The position numbers were made by a program, and so were the translations under genes. From the NCBI RefSeq assembly GCF_024346375.1, contig NZ_JAGQCV010000010.1:60658-124657 (forward strand): a stretch of DNA of 64,000 bases. Direction: 5' to 3'. The DNA is from Synechococcus sp. ATX 2A4. Lineage in GTDB: Bacteria > Cyanobacteriota > Cyanobacteriia > PCC-6307 > Cyanobiaceae. Shown in pieces: positions 1 through 7,999 of the stretch. The notes under the pieces were generated by a model. The model had not been told where the DNA came from. It did no database searches and saw only the letters and a list, made by a program, of their open reading frames with translations. Positions within the stretch are counted from its first letter, which is position 1, and each line of letters begins with the position of its first letter.

Positions 1-2
1 CA

Positions 3-713
3 ACCCCAGACGCGGCCGGCTGGTTGGCCACCGCCATCCGCAAACGCGGATCCCGTGGCCCGTTGGTGACGTTGGGGCCGACCGGAGCACCTGCCTTGGA
101 GGGACCAGATGTCATCAGCCTGCAGCTGAACCAGGCCTCGTTCACTGCTCCACCCTTTGCGCTTGCCAATGGCCGTTCGAGCCACGCCAATCCGGTGGTG
201 GATAAAATTCTGGCCATTGAATCCTCCGGCAACAGGGAACTGGCTCGCCTGAGGAAGGCGCTGGCTCCTCTCCCGAAGGGGGTGAGGATTCCCGCCGGTC
301 TGCTGGGCCAGCAGGTGGCCTTCGCTCTGCGGCTGATCGGCAGCGGTATCTGCCCGCCGGTGCTGCAGATGGCCCTGGGGGGCTTTGACACCCACGGCAA
401 TCAGTTGGCCGGCCATGCCCAACAACTTCGGCAGTTGGCAGAAGCCCTCGCCACTTTTGATGCGGCGTTGCAACGCATGCCCAACCGGCCCCCGGTCACC
501 CTGCTCTCCACGAGTGAATTCGGGCGGCGCCTGCAGGAAAACAACTCCGGCGGCACCGATCACGGCAGCGCCTCCGTGGCCCTGCTCCTCGGTGATCAGG
601 TTCCCCACCCCTTCATTGGCCGCTATCCGAGCCTGGCCCGGCTGGATGATCGCGGCGACCTGATCCCTGCGATGGAACCGCTTGAGCTCTACCGGCGGGC
701 CCTGGCCCTCTGA
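3..713 (+). CDS. DUF1501 family protein, C-terminal part (5' end outside window)
   Basis: The reading frame is open from the first bases of the window (it reads TPDAAGWLAT before any start codon), so the gene begins upstream and only about 236 C-terminal residues are present. The segments GGFDTHGNQ, LLSTSEFGRR and GGTDHGSAS are hallmarks of DUF1501 proteins, a sulfatase-like/alkaline-phosphatase-fold family often exported by the TAT route and often paired with DUF1800 proteins. No biochemical role is established for most members. The stop codon lies 12 bp before the end of a small minus-strand gene, so the two converge. Confidence 0.8.
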   Translation, partial: TPDAAGWLATAIRKRGSRGPLVTLGPTGAPALEGPDVISLQLNQASFTAPPFALANGRSSHANPVVDKILAIESSGNRELARLRKALAPLPKGVRIPAGLLGQQVAFALRLIGSGICPPVLQMALGGFDTHGNQLAGHAQQLRQLAEALATFDAALQRMPNRPPVTLLSTSEFGRRLQENNSGGTDHGSASVALLLGDQVPHPFIGRYPSLARLDDRGDLIPAMEPLELYRRALAL

Positions 714-724
714 GGGGTAGCGGG

Positions 725-1009
725 TCAGGTGGGGGGCTGTCCCTTCCCCGCCGACAGGCGCCCCACCACGTAGCCCGCCACGGCGCCCACCAGTGCACCC
801 TGCAGTTGCCAGAGCTGCTTGCGAAACCGCCAGCGCGCAGCACCAAGCTGAATGCCCACCACCAGGGCCAGCACCAGAACCACTGCCGCCACCGACCCTC
901 CCCAGCCGGTTCGGGAAGGTCCTGAGGGCGTGGGGGTCGGCATGGTTACAGAGAAAGATGGCAGCGGGATGGCGGTGGGGCCAGCCAGGGGGAGACAGGG
1001 ATCAGCCAT
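725..1009 (-). CDS. small membrane protein of unknown function
   Basis: The 94-residue protein has a Pro/Thr-rich N-terminus, a clear hydrophobic helix (about residues 38-58), a basic patch (RWRFRKQLW) and a second, Gly-rich helix near residues 70-87 (GALVGAVAGYVVGRL). The layout suggests two membrane passes. An internal ATG at 943 is an equally plausible start and would remove 22 residues of low-information sequence. It diverges from hisB, whose GTG start lies 21 bp away, so the two share a very short promoter region. I do not recognise the family. The hydrophobic pattern makes it more likely real than a shadow frame. Confidence 0.55.
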   Translation of the reverse strand: MADPCLPLAGPTAIPLPSFSVTMPTPTPSGPSRTGWGGSVAAVVLVLALVVGIQLGAARWRFRKQLWQLQGALVGAVAGYVVGRLSAGKGQPPT

Positions 1010-1029
1010 GATTCGCCCAGGCCCAGGCA

Positions 1030-1692
1030 GTGTCGAGCGTGTCCGTATCCCGTCCCGGTTCCCTCCCCCTTCCCGGTTCCCTTCCCCGCAGCGGCGTGGT
1101 GCATCGGGTGACCGGTGAAACCGATGTGCGGGTGAGCCTGAATCTTGATGGCAGTGGCGCCTGCCAGGTGAGCACCGGGGTGCCGTTCCTGGATCACATG
1201 CTGCATCAGCTGGCCAGCCACGGCCTGCTCGACCTGGAGATCAGCGCCCACGGCGACACCCACATCGACGACCACCACACCAACGAGGACGTGGGCATCG
1301 CCGTGGGCCAGGCCCTGGCGCAGGCCCTGGGGTCACGCCGCGGCATCCATCGCTTCGGCCATTTCGTGGCGCCGCTTGATGAAGCGCTGGTGCAGGTGGC
1401 GCTCGATTGCTCCGGCCGCCCCCACCTCAGCTACGGGCTCACAATTCCGGCCCAGCGGATCGGCACCTACGACACCGAGCTGGTGCGGGAATTCTTCGCG
1501 GCGGTGGTGAACAACTCCGGCCTCACCCTGCACATCCGCCAGCTCGATGGCCTGAATTCGCACCACATCGTGGAGGCCTGCTTCAAGGCGTTCGCCCGGG
1601 CGCTGCGGTTGGCGGTGGAGATCGACCCGCGCCGGGCCGGTGCGGTGCCGAGCAGCAAGGGGGTGCTGGAGCAGGCGGGCGCCGCGCCTTAA
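1030..1692 (+). CDS. hisB: imidazoleglycerol-phosphate dehydratase
   Basis: This enzyme dehydrates imidazole glycerol phosphate to imidazole acetol phosphate in histidine biosynthesis. The 220-residue protein has the duplicated metal-binding His motifs ([11 protein letters not shown], then [11 protein letters not shown], and later [12 protein letters not shown]) plus the conserved VPFLDHM segment. The length is normal for the monofunctional bacterial enzyme. The first GTG at 1030 gives an N-terminal extension of about 25 residues before VVHRVTGET; a later start is possible. The remaining his genes are not nearby, as is usual in cyanobacteria. Confidence 0.96.
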   Translation: MSSVSVSRPGSLPLPGSLPRSGVVHRVTGETDVRVSLNLDGSGACQVSTGVPFLDHMLHQLASHGLLDLEISAHGDTHIDDHHTNEDVGIAVGQALAQALGSRRGIHRFGHFVAPLDEALVQVALDCSGRPHLSYGLTIPAQRIGTYDTELVREFFAAVVNNSGLTLHIRQLDGLNSHHIVEACFKAFARALRLAVEIDPRRAGAVPSSKGVLEQAGAAP

Positions 1693-1739
1693 CACTCCTT
1701 TACGTGATGATGGGAGCAACGCCGTCCTCTCGTCCGCTC

Positions 1740-3287
1740 ATGACCCTGGCCGCCAGCCGCCCTGACCATCCGGACGCAGCGGATTCCGCCGCGAGCGCCA
1801 CCACCTACGCCCGCGCCGATTGGGCCAGTGCCTTCCGCAACGTGGGCAGCGAACTCACGGCGGCACCGCTCAGCGCCAGCAAGGGCTCCATCCCCAGCGA
1901 GCTCAGCGGCACCCTCTACCGCAACGGCCCGGGCCGGCTGGAGCGCGGCGGCCACTGGGTGCACCACCCCTTCGATGGCGACGGCATGATCACCGCCGTG
2001 CGCTTCGACGGCGGTGGCGCCAGCCTCACCAACCGTTTCGTGCGCACCGAGGGTTGGCTGGCGGAGGAGGAGAAGGGCAGCTTCGTGTACCGCGGTGTGT
2101 TCGGCACCCAGAAGCCCGGCGGCCCGCTCGCCAATGCCTTTGACCTGCGGCTCAAGAACATCGCCAACACCCACGTGGTGCGGCTGGGCGACCGGCTGCT
2201 GGCGCTCTGGGAAGCCAGCCTGCCCCACAGCCTCGATCCCGACACGTTGGAGACCACCGGCCTTGAGCAGTTGGATGGCGTGCTGGCCGCCGGGGAGGCC
2301 TTCAGCGCCCACCCTCGCTTCGATCCCGGCCACCGGGGCGGCCCGCGCATGGTCACCTTCGGGGTGAAGGCGGGGCCCCGCAGCTCGATCCGGCTGATGG
2401 AGTTCGACGCCTCCAGCGGGGAGGGCGGAAGTGGCGAGGGGGGAAGTGGCCGCCTGCTGGCCGATCAGACCCGTAGCTTCAAGGGGTTCGCCTTTCTGCA
2501 TGATTTCGCGATCACGCCCAACTGGGCCGTGTTCCTGCAGAACGCCATGGCCTTCAACCCGCTGGGCTTCGTGTTCGGCCTGAAGGGGGCCGCCCAGTGC
2601 CTGGCCTCCAAACCCGGCGAGCAGGGCCAGTTCTGGCTGATTCCCCGCTCCGGTGACGGCGAGCCCCTGCAGGTGCAGGCGCCGGCCGGCTTCGTGTTCC
2701 ACCACCTCAATGCCTTCGAGGATCCCAGCGCCGGTGCGGCCGGCCAGGTGGTGGTGGATTCGATCTACTACGACGACTTCCCCACGATCGGACCGGACAC
2801 CGACTTCCGCGCTGTCGACTTCAGCACCCTGCCGGTGGGCCAGCTGCACCGCTGCCGCATCGATCTGGCCACCGGTGCGGTGAGCATCGAGCGTCTGGAG
2901 GAGCGCTGCTGCGAATTCGCGATGGTGAACCCCGCCCGCGTGGGGCTGGATGCCCGCTATGCCTGGATGGCGGTCACCCACCGGGAGCGAGGCAACGACC
3001 CGCTGCAGGCGATCGAGAAGCTCGACCTGCACTCCGGCGAACGCTGGGTGTGGAGCGCGGCGCCGCGGGGGTTCGTCAGCGAGCCGCTGATGGTGCCCCG
3101 TCCGGCCGTCGGCGCCGGGCCCGCCCCGGCGGAAGACGACGGCTGGATCCTCTGCGTCGTCTGGAACGGAGCCCGCGCCGCCAGTGACCTGGTGATCCTG
3201 CGGGCCGACGACCTCACCGAGCAGGCGGTGATTCCGCTGCCGCTGGCGATCCCCCACGGGTTGCACGGCAGCTGGAGTGCGGCATGA
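1740..3287 (+). CDS. carotenoid oxygenase (RPE65/CCD family)
   Basis: This is a non-heme iron enzyme family that oxidatively cleaves carotenoids or apocarotenoids. With the ATG at 1740 the protein has about 515 residues, normal for the family. The four iron-ligand histidines of the seven-bladed propeller are recognisable: H191 (AHPRFDP), H254 (FLHDFAIT), H321 or H322 (VFHHLNAFE) and H506 (IPHGLHGSW). The N-terminal motif LYRNGPGR and the DGDGM segment are also typical. Alternative ATGs exist at 1707 and 1710, none with a convincing ribosome site. The stop overlaps the next gene by 4 bp, so the pair is probably co-transcribed. Substrate specificity cannot be read from sequence alone. Confidence 0.93.
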   Translation: MTLAASRPDHPDAADSAASATTYARADWASAFRNVGSELTAAPLSASKGSIPSELSGTLYRNGPGRLERGGHWVHHPFDGDGMITAVRFDGGGASLTNRFVRTEGWLAEEEKGSFVYRGVFGTQKPGGPLANAFDLRLKNIANTHVVRLGDRLLALWEASLPHSLDPDTLETTGLEQLDGVLAAGEAFSAHPRFDPGHRGGPRMVTFGVKAGPRSSIRLMEFDASSGEGGSGEGGSGRLLADQTRSFKGFAFLHDFAITPNWAVFLQNAMAFNPLGFVFGLKGAAQCLASKPGEQGQFWLIPRSGDGEPLQVQAPAGFVFHHLNAFEDPSAGAAGQVVVDSIYYDDFPTIGPDTDFRAVDFSTLPVGQLHRCRIDLATGAVSIERLEERCCEFAMVNPARVGLDARYAWMAVTHRERGNDPLQAIEKLDLHSGERWVWSAAPRGFVSEPLMVPRPAVGAGPAPAEDDGWILCVVWNGARAASDLVILRADDLTEQAVIPLPLAIPHGLHGSWSAA

Positions 3288-3802
3288 ACGGTCCTGCACA
3301 GCCGCGCCGTTTGGGACTGGGCCGGATCCTGGTGACGGCCTGCTTGTGGCTGCTGGCCGCCGCCGCGCCGCTCACTTTCCAGCCGGCGGCCGCTGCTGCC
3401 GCGCTGTTTCACCTGGTGGGGCCGGTGCCGGCGGAGCTCGGCCTGCACGACGGACACCTTTCTCCCTGCACGGCCCCCAGCCATTGCGTCCGCCAGGACT
3501 GGCCGCTGGCCGATCCGGTGGCCGGCCTGCACCAGCTGATGCCGGTGCTGGCGGCCACGCCGGGGGTGGCGGTGGAACGCTTCGATGAGCAACCGGGGGC
3601 CGCCTATCTCCACGCCACCGCCGAGAGCCGTCTGTTCGGCTTCATCGACGACCTCGAGCTGGCGGCTGACGCCCGTAGTGGCGTGCTGCAGCTGCGCTCG
3701 GCTTCCCGCCTCGGGGATTCAGACCTTGGCGTGAACCGGGCCCGACTGGAGAGCCTGAAGCAGGCCCTCGAGGCAGGGATCAGCCCCGCTGCTGCCGGCT
3801 GA
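3284..3802 (+). CDS. DUF1499 domain protein, exported
   Basis: The 172-residue protein begins with a basic stretch and a hydrophobic segment (about residues 15-40) that looks like a signal peptide or membrane anchor. It continues with a DUF1499-type domain (CTAPSHCVRQDWP, then GVAVERFDEQPGAAYLHATAESRLFGFIDDLE). DUF1499 proteins are common in cyanobacteria and their function is not established. Its ATG overlaps the TGA of the carotenoid oxygenase gene (ATGA), which suggests translational coupling. The C-terminal SASRLGDSDLGVNRAR block, where charge and turn residues cluster, is the best conserved part of the family. Confidence 0.8.
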   Translation: MNGPAQPRRLGLGRILVTACLWLLAAAAPLTFQPAAAAAALFHLVGPVPAELGLHDGHLSPCTAPSHCVRQDWPLADPVAGLHQLMPVLAATPGVAVERFDEQPGAAYLHATAESRLFGFIDDLELAADARSGVLQLRSASRLGDSDLGVNRARLESLKQALEAGISPAAAG

Positions 3803-3959
3803 GGGTGGCGGCGGAGAACACATGACCCGTTTCGGCGGCAATCAGCACCACCGCAGCGGAATCGGCGGCCCCGTCCACCCTGGCCTTGAGCGCGGGATCG
3901 CCTTCCACCTGCAGCAGGAACGCGGTCAACTGAGCTTTGGACATGATCTTCGACGGCAT
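3780..3959 (-). CDS. Nif11-like small protein (leader-domain only)
   Basis: A 59-residue frame reads MPSKIMSKAQLTAFLLQV at its start, followed by EGDPALKARVDGAAD, VVLIAAETGHVFSAATL and SRQQRG before a TGA. The pattern (QLxxFLxxVxxDxxLKxxV, then IAxxxGxxFSxxxL) matches the Nif11 / nitrile-hydratase-leader-like domain abundant in cyanobacteria, where it occurs both as free small proteins and as leader regions of ribosomally made peptides. A good ribosome site (GGAGG, 8 nt spacer) supports the ATG at 3959. It starts 16 bp after the DUF389 gene on the same strand and its 3' end overlaps the convergent DUF1499 gene by 23 bp. No core peptide follows the domain. Confidence 0.75.
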   Translation of the reverse strand: MPSKIMSKAQLTAFLLQVEGDPALKARVDGAADSAAVVLIAAETGHVFSAATLSRQQRG

Positions 3960-3975
3960 GAGGCCTGCCTCCGTC

Positions 3976-5160
3976 CTACTCGGGGGTGTCGAGCGGCTCA
4001 GGCCGCGGCAGCGCTGGCAGCGGTGGCAGCGGTGGTGGTGGGTTCAGACGTGAGCGGGGCACCGGTGGTGGTGTCAGGGGCAGTCGGCCAGCCTCCCGTG
4101 GGTTCGGTGCGGTTTCCGGGCCTACCACTTCCACGGCGGAGCGTTCCACCAGCAGCCGGAAGCGCAGCGTCTGTCGCGCGTTGATCAACCGTTGCAACTC
4201 GGCCACCTGCTTCGGGGTGGGCTGGTCGGGGTCGACGGTGCGCAGCACCAGTCGGATCAGGGGTGGGTTCTCGGCCCAGTCGATCAAAAGGCTGTCCAGC
4301 CTGGCGTTCTGACCCACGGTCACGGTTTCACGCACCAGCAAGCGCTCGATCGTTTCGGTGATCTCCCGTTTCAATACCTGTTCGCGTGCGCTGCGCACCA
4401 GATCGATGAAGCCACCGCTCAGGGGCACCACCAGCAGGGCGGTCAGCCCGAGGCTGACCACACTCAGCCGGCTGCGGCGGGCGTAGTGGCGAAAGCCGGG
4501 GCCCCATTTGGCCAGCATCGCCAGGCAGCCGCTGAGGATGCCGAACAGGTTGGTGAGATACAGCAGGCCGGCGCCGCGGGCGTGGTCCCACTCGCCGGCG
4601 GAGAGCAGCAGGCCCAGCACGCACACAGGGGGCACCAGGGCCACGGCAATCGCCGTTCCCGCCATGGACGACACCGCTTCGCTGCGCAGGCGGGCATAGA
4701 CGGCGATGACACCGGCCACCAGGGCGATGCCTAGGTCGAGCAGGCTCGGCGCCGTACGGGCCATCACCTCGCTGCCGAAGTCGGGCAGGCCGGCCAGCCG
4801 CCCGAGCAGCAACGACAGCCCCACGCTGAGCAGTGCGCCCACCAGCAGGGTGAACAGGCCACGACCCACCAGCTTCAGCCGCCCCCGCAGGATGCCGAAG
4901 GCGGTGGCCCGCAACGGCGTGATCCACGGGGCGATGATCATGGCGCCGATCACCACCGCGGCACTGTTGCTGAGCAGCCCGAGCGTGGCGATCGCCGTCG
5001 CCCCGAGTGTCAGCACCACGAACACCTCATCGAGGCCGGCGTCGCGCTCGAAATCCACGATCAACTGGCGCACCTGGCGGCGCCGCGCGCACTGAACCTG
5101 GGTCAGTCCTTCAGATGGGGAGCAGGGGCTGAGGCGTTGCACGGCGGTGGCCGGGAACAC
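3976..5160 (-). CDS. DUF389 (TIGR00341-type) integral membrane protein
   Basis: The 394-residue protein has a cytoplasmic-looking N-terminus, then several hydrophobic helices carrying the DUF389 signature (LGLLSNSAAVVIGAMIIAPWITPL and IAVALVPPVCVLGLLLS). A soluble C-terminal domain follows and ends in a proline-rich tail (PPPLPPLPALPRPEP). The family is widespread in bacteria and its transport or sensory role is unresolved. The start used is GTG at 5160; the conserved part begins near residue 25, so a later start is possible. The stop lies 16 bp before the Nif11-like gene on the same strand. Confidence 0.85.
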   Translation of the reverse strand: MFPATAVQRLSPCSPSEGLTQVQCARRRQVRQLIVDFERDAGLDEVFVVLTLGATAIATLGLLSNSAAVVIGAMIIAPWITPLRATAFGILRGRLKLVGRGLFTLLVGALLSVGLSLLLGRLAGLPDFGSEVMARTAPSLLDLGIALVAGVIAVYARLRSEAVSSMAGTAIAVALVPPVCVLGLLLSAGEWDHARGAGLLYLTNLFGILSGCLAMLAKWGPGFRHYARRSRLSVVSLGLTALLVVPLSGGFIDLVRSAREQVLKREITETIERLLVRETVTVGQNARLDSLLIDWAENPPLIRLVLRTVDPDQPTPKQVAELQRLINARQTLRFRLLVERSAVEVVGPETAPNPREAGRLPLTPPPVPRSRLNPPPPLPPLPALPRPEPLDTPE

Positions 5161-5275
5161 CGGTCAGAAGGGGAGACCCCGCTGCACCGGCGGGTTGGTG
5201 GCGTTCAGCGGCCCATTGCCGCCTGCCTTTGCTCGTCTGTCTCCGCCGTCTGTTTGTACCAGCACGCCTGGGGCG

Positions 5276-6259
5276 TCAGGCGTTGCCGAAGGCCACCTGG
5301 CAGGCGGCGTTGAGCAGTTCAGCTTCCGACGCGCTCTGGGGCTGGCGGCCATCCAGCAGGCCGGCGTTGCAATCGGCGGTGAGCTCGTAGGTGCCGCCGT
5401 CGGTGGTGACGGCGAAGCTCACCACCGAGCTGCTGGTTGGTACCACCGAAGCGAAGATCAGCTGGTAGTTGCTGTTGGGCACCAGGATGTAGGTCTGGTT
5501 GGCGCTGATGGCCGAATTGACGGCGTTGTTGATGATCGAAGCGGTGGCAAGGGTGGCGATGCCCCAGGTGGCCGCACGGGCGCCCCACCAGCCCCACGTT
5601 GGTGTGCTCCAACCGCCATACCAGCCGTAGTTCCACGGCCGCGCCACGCCCCAGCCGGGCCGCGCCCAGCCGGCATTGACGTTCACGTTGTTGATGTTGA
5701 CGCGCCGGTTCCAGTTGGCGTTGACGTTGGCGTTGCGGTTGACGTTCACGTTCCGGTTGATGTCGCGGTTGACGTTGACATTTCTGTTGACGTCCCGATT
5801 CACGTCGCGATTGATGTTCCGGTTGTTATCGAGGTTGCGATTCACATTCCGGTTGGCGTCGCGGTTGAGGTTGCGGTTGCCGGCGACAGCGGTGCCGCTG
5901 GGCCGGTTGAGCGAGGGGGTCACGCCCGGTTGACGCACCTGGTTGCTCCAGCCCCCGCTGGGCCTGGAGGACCCCCGGCTGAGACCACTGCCAGAGTTGC
6001 TGAAACCCGTGTTGGCCCGGCCACCACCGCCAGCACCGCCACCGCCGCTGCGAAAGCTGCCGCCACCGCCACGGGAACCACCGCCACGGGAACCACCGCC
6101 ACCGCGGGAACCACCGCCCCTTGAGCCGCCACCGCCACCACCGCGGGCGATCAGTTGTGTGGAGCTGGTGCCCGCCGGGGTCTCAAAGGCGAAGCTGACG
6201 CCGGCGGGCAGCGTGATCACGCCGGCCAGCACCAAAGCCAATCCTGCAAGGTTCTTCAT
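5276..6259 (-). CDS. secreted low-complexity Gly/Arg/Ser- and Asn-repeat protein
   Basis: The 327-residue protein has four parts: a signal peptide (about residues 1-25), a GGGGSRGGGS-type region (about 38-80), a strikingly regular Asn-rich block (about 125-195) built from alternating N-V/I-N-R and N-R-D-V units, and a C-terminal half with Trp-rich (WYGGWSTPTWGWWG) and Val/Thr-rich segments. Two cysteines occur near the C-terminus. I recognise no catalytic domain. Its ATG overlaps the stop of the upstream secreted-protein gene by 4 bp, so the two form one unit. The composition suggests a surface, matrix or fibre-forming protein; that is inference. Confidence is for a real exported gene, not for function. 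Confidence 0.72.
   Translation of the reverse strand: MKNLAGLALVLAGVITLPAGVSFAFETPAGTSSTQLIARGGGGGGSRGGGSRGGGGSRGGGSRGGGGSFRSGGGGAGGGGRANTGFSNSGSGLSRGSSRPSGGWSNQVRQPGVTPSLNRPSGTAVAGNRNLNRDANRNVNRNLDNNRNINRDVNRDVNRNVNVNRDINRNVNVNRNANVNANWNRRVNINNVNVNAGWARPGWGVARPWNYGWYGGWSTPTWGWWGARAATWGIATLATASIINNAVNSAISANQTYILVPNSNYQLIFASVVPTSSSVVSFAVTTDGGTYELTADCNAGLLDGRQPQSASEAELLNAACQVAFGNA
5690..5890 (-). repeat. degenerate coding repeat for Asn-rich NVNRN/NRDVNRD units
   Basis: Within the secreted protein, units of 12 or 18 bp recur, built on GTTGACGTT-type and CGGTTG/CGATTG words on the plus strand. They encode alternating Asn with Val, Ile, Arg or Asp. The copies differ at synonymous and conservative positions, as expected for repeats that expand by slippage and then drift. 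Confidence 0.8.
6059..6144 (-). repeat. GGGSRGG coding repeat (15-18 bp units)
   Basis: The word GGGAACCACCGCCAC recurs with small spacing changes and encodes GGGGSRGGGSRGG on the minus strand. Such RGG-like glycine stretches are prone to copy-number variation between strains. Confidence 0.85.
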
Positions 6260-6747
6260 TTCAGGACCAGATCACAACCGTCGTCGTAGCAACTGGCGTT
6301 GGTGCGGCCGTTGCTGTCGAAGTGCACCCGCACCAGATCCCGCCCTGCCATCAGTTCGGGCCGGCTTTCCTTCACGCTGTTGAGGTAGTTGGGATTGACG
6401 ACGCAGAGATCACGGCCGTTGAAGCAGACCGTGTTCGCGGAAAACCGAGCCGACGCATTCTGCAGTTGTTTCCACTGTTTGGAGTCGGCGTCGTAGAGCT
6501 CCATCTTCAGCGGCGTGTCCGTGACGCGGATCGTTTTCGTGATCGCGCCGATGCGGTGCCGGTACAGGGTGACGCGGCCGAAATCCTCCGCTTCCACGGT
6601 GCAGGCCTGGGGGTCGGCTCCCATCAGGCTGCAGGTGGTGGTGAGCGTGTAGAGCACTTCGGCGCGGGCGGGCGCCGGCGCAACCAGCAGGGCGAGCGCG
6701 CAGCTCGCCAGAGCTCCGCTGATCAGGATGGGCGATTTCAGGAACAT
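6256..6747 (-). CDS. secreted protein of unknown function, paired with the repeat protein
   Basis: The 163-residue protein has a strong signal peptide (about residues 1-29, ending APARA). Its mature part contains six cysteines: C39 and C48 in CSLMGADPQAC, C108 and C115 in CFNGRDLC, and C152 and C157 near the C-terminus in CYDDGC. The regular pairing suggests three disulfides and a periplasmic or extracellular location. It overlaps the Gly/Asn-repeat gene by 4 bp and precedes it, so it is probably the promoter-proximal gene of a two-gene operon. I do not recognise the family. Confidence 0.65.
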   Translation of the reverse strand: MFLKSPILISGALASCALALLVAPAPARAEVLYTLTTTCSLMGADPQACTVEAEDFGRVTLYRHRIGAITKTIRVTDTPLKMELYDADSKQWKQLQNASARFSANTVCFNGRDLCVVNPNYLNSVKESRPELMAGRDLVRVHFDSNGRTNASCYDDGCDLVLK

Positions 6748-7140
6748 CGGGGCAGCGACCTGCGCGGTGATCTCTGCGGCGACCTCCGCGGCGCCGTCCG
6801 CAGGGGACGAGCGCAGGGAGTGTCGGCGGGGTGAGGGGATGTCTCACTGTGACGGCGCCGGCAACACCCTCGCCACGCAGTGAAAGCGACCGCAACATTC
6901 CGACTTCCTCCCCCTTCACCTCCCGCCCCTGTCCCCACGCGCTGCCGCGTCGGCACCCCGACACGCCTGCGGGCCCGGAGGCGCATCGGGCGCCTTTGGA
7001 TCCGTTGCAGCTGTTGGTGTGATCCGCTCGAGTGCCGGCGACAACGCAGGAAACACCAGCACGAACACGTTCCACTTCACAGCCACCCTTCACCCCAGCC
7101 CCACTCCTGACGCCGTGGCATCTGCTCCCCTCCTCGCGGC
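6748..7140. other. intergenic region between divergent units; no gene seen
   Basis: This 393-bp stretch separates the start of the minus-strand secreted-protein gene from the remains of a plus-strand MscS gene. It must hold the promoter of the secreted-protein operon. Near 6752-6790 there are imperfect GCGGTGATCTCTGCGGCGAC-type repeats. Open frames crossing it have no recognisable protein character. It may also contain unrecognisable remains of the missing 5' part of the MscS pseudogene. Confidence 0.5.
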
Positions 7141-7909
7141 CAGCTGGCAGCCGATCCGCTGTTGACCCGGCTGGTGGTTGTCGGCTCTGTGGCAGGCATC
7201 CTGTTCATCTCGATCGTGTTTCGGGACCGGCTTGGCGGGCTCACCGTGGCCATCGCTGTGGCCAGCGCGGGCACCGCCTTCGCGATCTCTTTCGGGGGCT
7301 TCTACAGGCCCGGTGATCGGGTGCAGCTGGGGCATCAAGGGTGATGGGATTGATGTCGGCGTCTTGCGCACCACGATGATGGAGCTGGGTGAAAGGGTGA
7401 GCTCCGATCTCTACAGCGGCCGCGTTGTTCGCGTTGCCAATGGCTTTGTGTTCAAGGCACAGGTGTTCAACGACTCCGGCGAGTTTCCTTCCCTCTGGGA
7501 TGAGATCGTCGTCCCTGTGAGGTATGGCCAGGACCACCACCACCGCCTTGCCCGCAGGTTGCTGGAAGGGGTCGTGCGTGACACCTTCAGCGAGCAGCAC
7601 AAGCTGGAGTCGCTGCGGGCCTGGGCGCAGCTGGTGCACCGCTTCCTGGTGGAGAAGGCCAGCCTGGAGCCGAACGTGAGCCTGATCGTCACCGACAACT
7701 GGCTGCAATTCACCATGCGCTGTGCGGCGGATTTCAAGCAGCGCTGTGCCACCAAGGACGAGCTGTTCACCCGCATCCTTGATGCCTTCGCGGCCAACGA
7801 TGGGCGGGTCTCGATTGCATCCACCACCATCCTGCTGCTGGACGCCCCAGCGTTGCAGGTGCAGCTGTCCGGAGAGTGGGAGGCGCCACCGCCGGTGCCG
7901 CATCCCTGA
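7141..7909 (+). pseudogene. decayed MscS-type mechanosensitive channel gene
   Basis: Two frames together encode an MscS-like protein. The first (to 7344) reads ADPLLTRLVVVGS and continues through FRDRLGGLTVAIAVASAG to GFYRPGDRVQLG. The second resumes at GIKGDGIDVGVLRTT and runs to the TGA at 7909. The switch is at a GGGG run near 7329-7332 and needs a one-base change. Compared with my recollection of the cyanobacterial family, the segment between AGTAFA and ISFGGFY (about 13 residues of the pore helix region) is also missing, and the frame is closed by a stop at 7108-7110, so the N-terminal membrane helices are lost. With several lesions this is better called a pseudogene than a sequencing error. 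The intact MscS downstream is not a close copy. Confidence 0.72.
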
Positions 7910-7999
7910 CCGGTGTGTCCCGTTGGCGCTGTCTGCTTGCTGCCGCTGCCCACACTGGCTTTCCACGGCGCAGGATGGGCACCACCTTCTGCTGAAGCG

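Noticed and set aside
1689..3299. Long minus-strand open frame of 536 codons under the carotenoid oxygenase gene
   Set aside because: It is a high-GC antisense shadow; the plus frame has all four iron-binding His and family motifs, while the minus frame is Arg/Gly/His-rich with no domain.
3822..4184. Plus-strand 120-codon frame after the DUF1499 gene
   Set aside because: It covers the Nif11-like and DUF389 genes in antisense and is a composition artefact.
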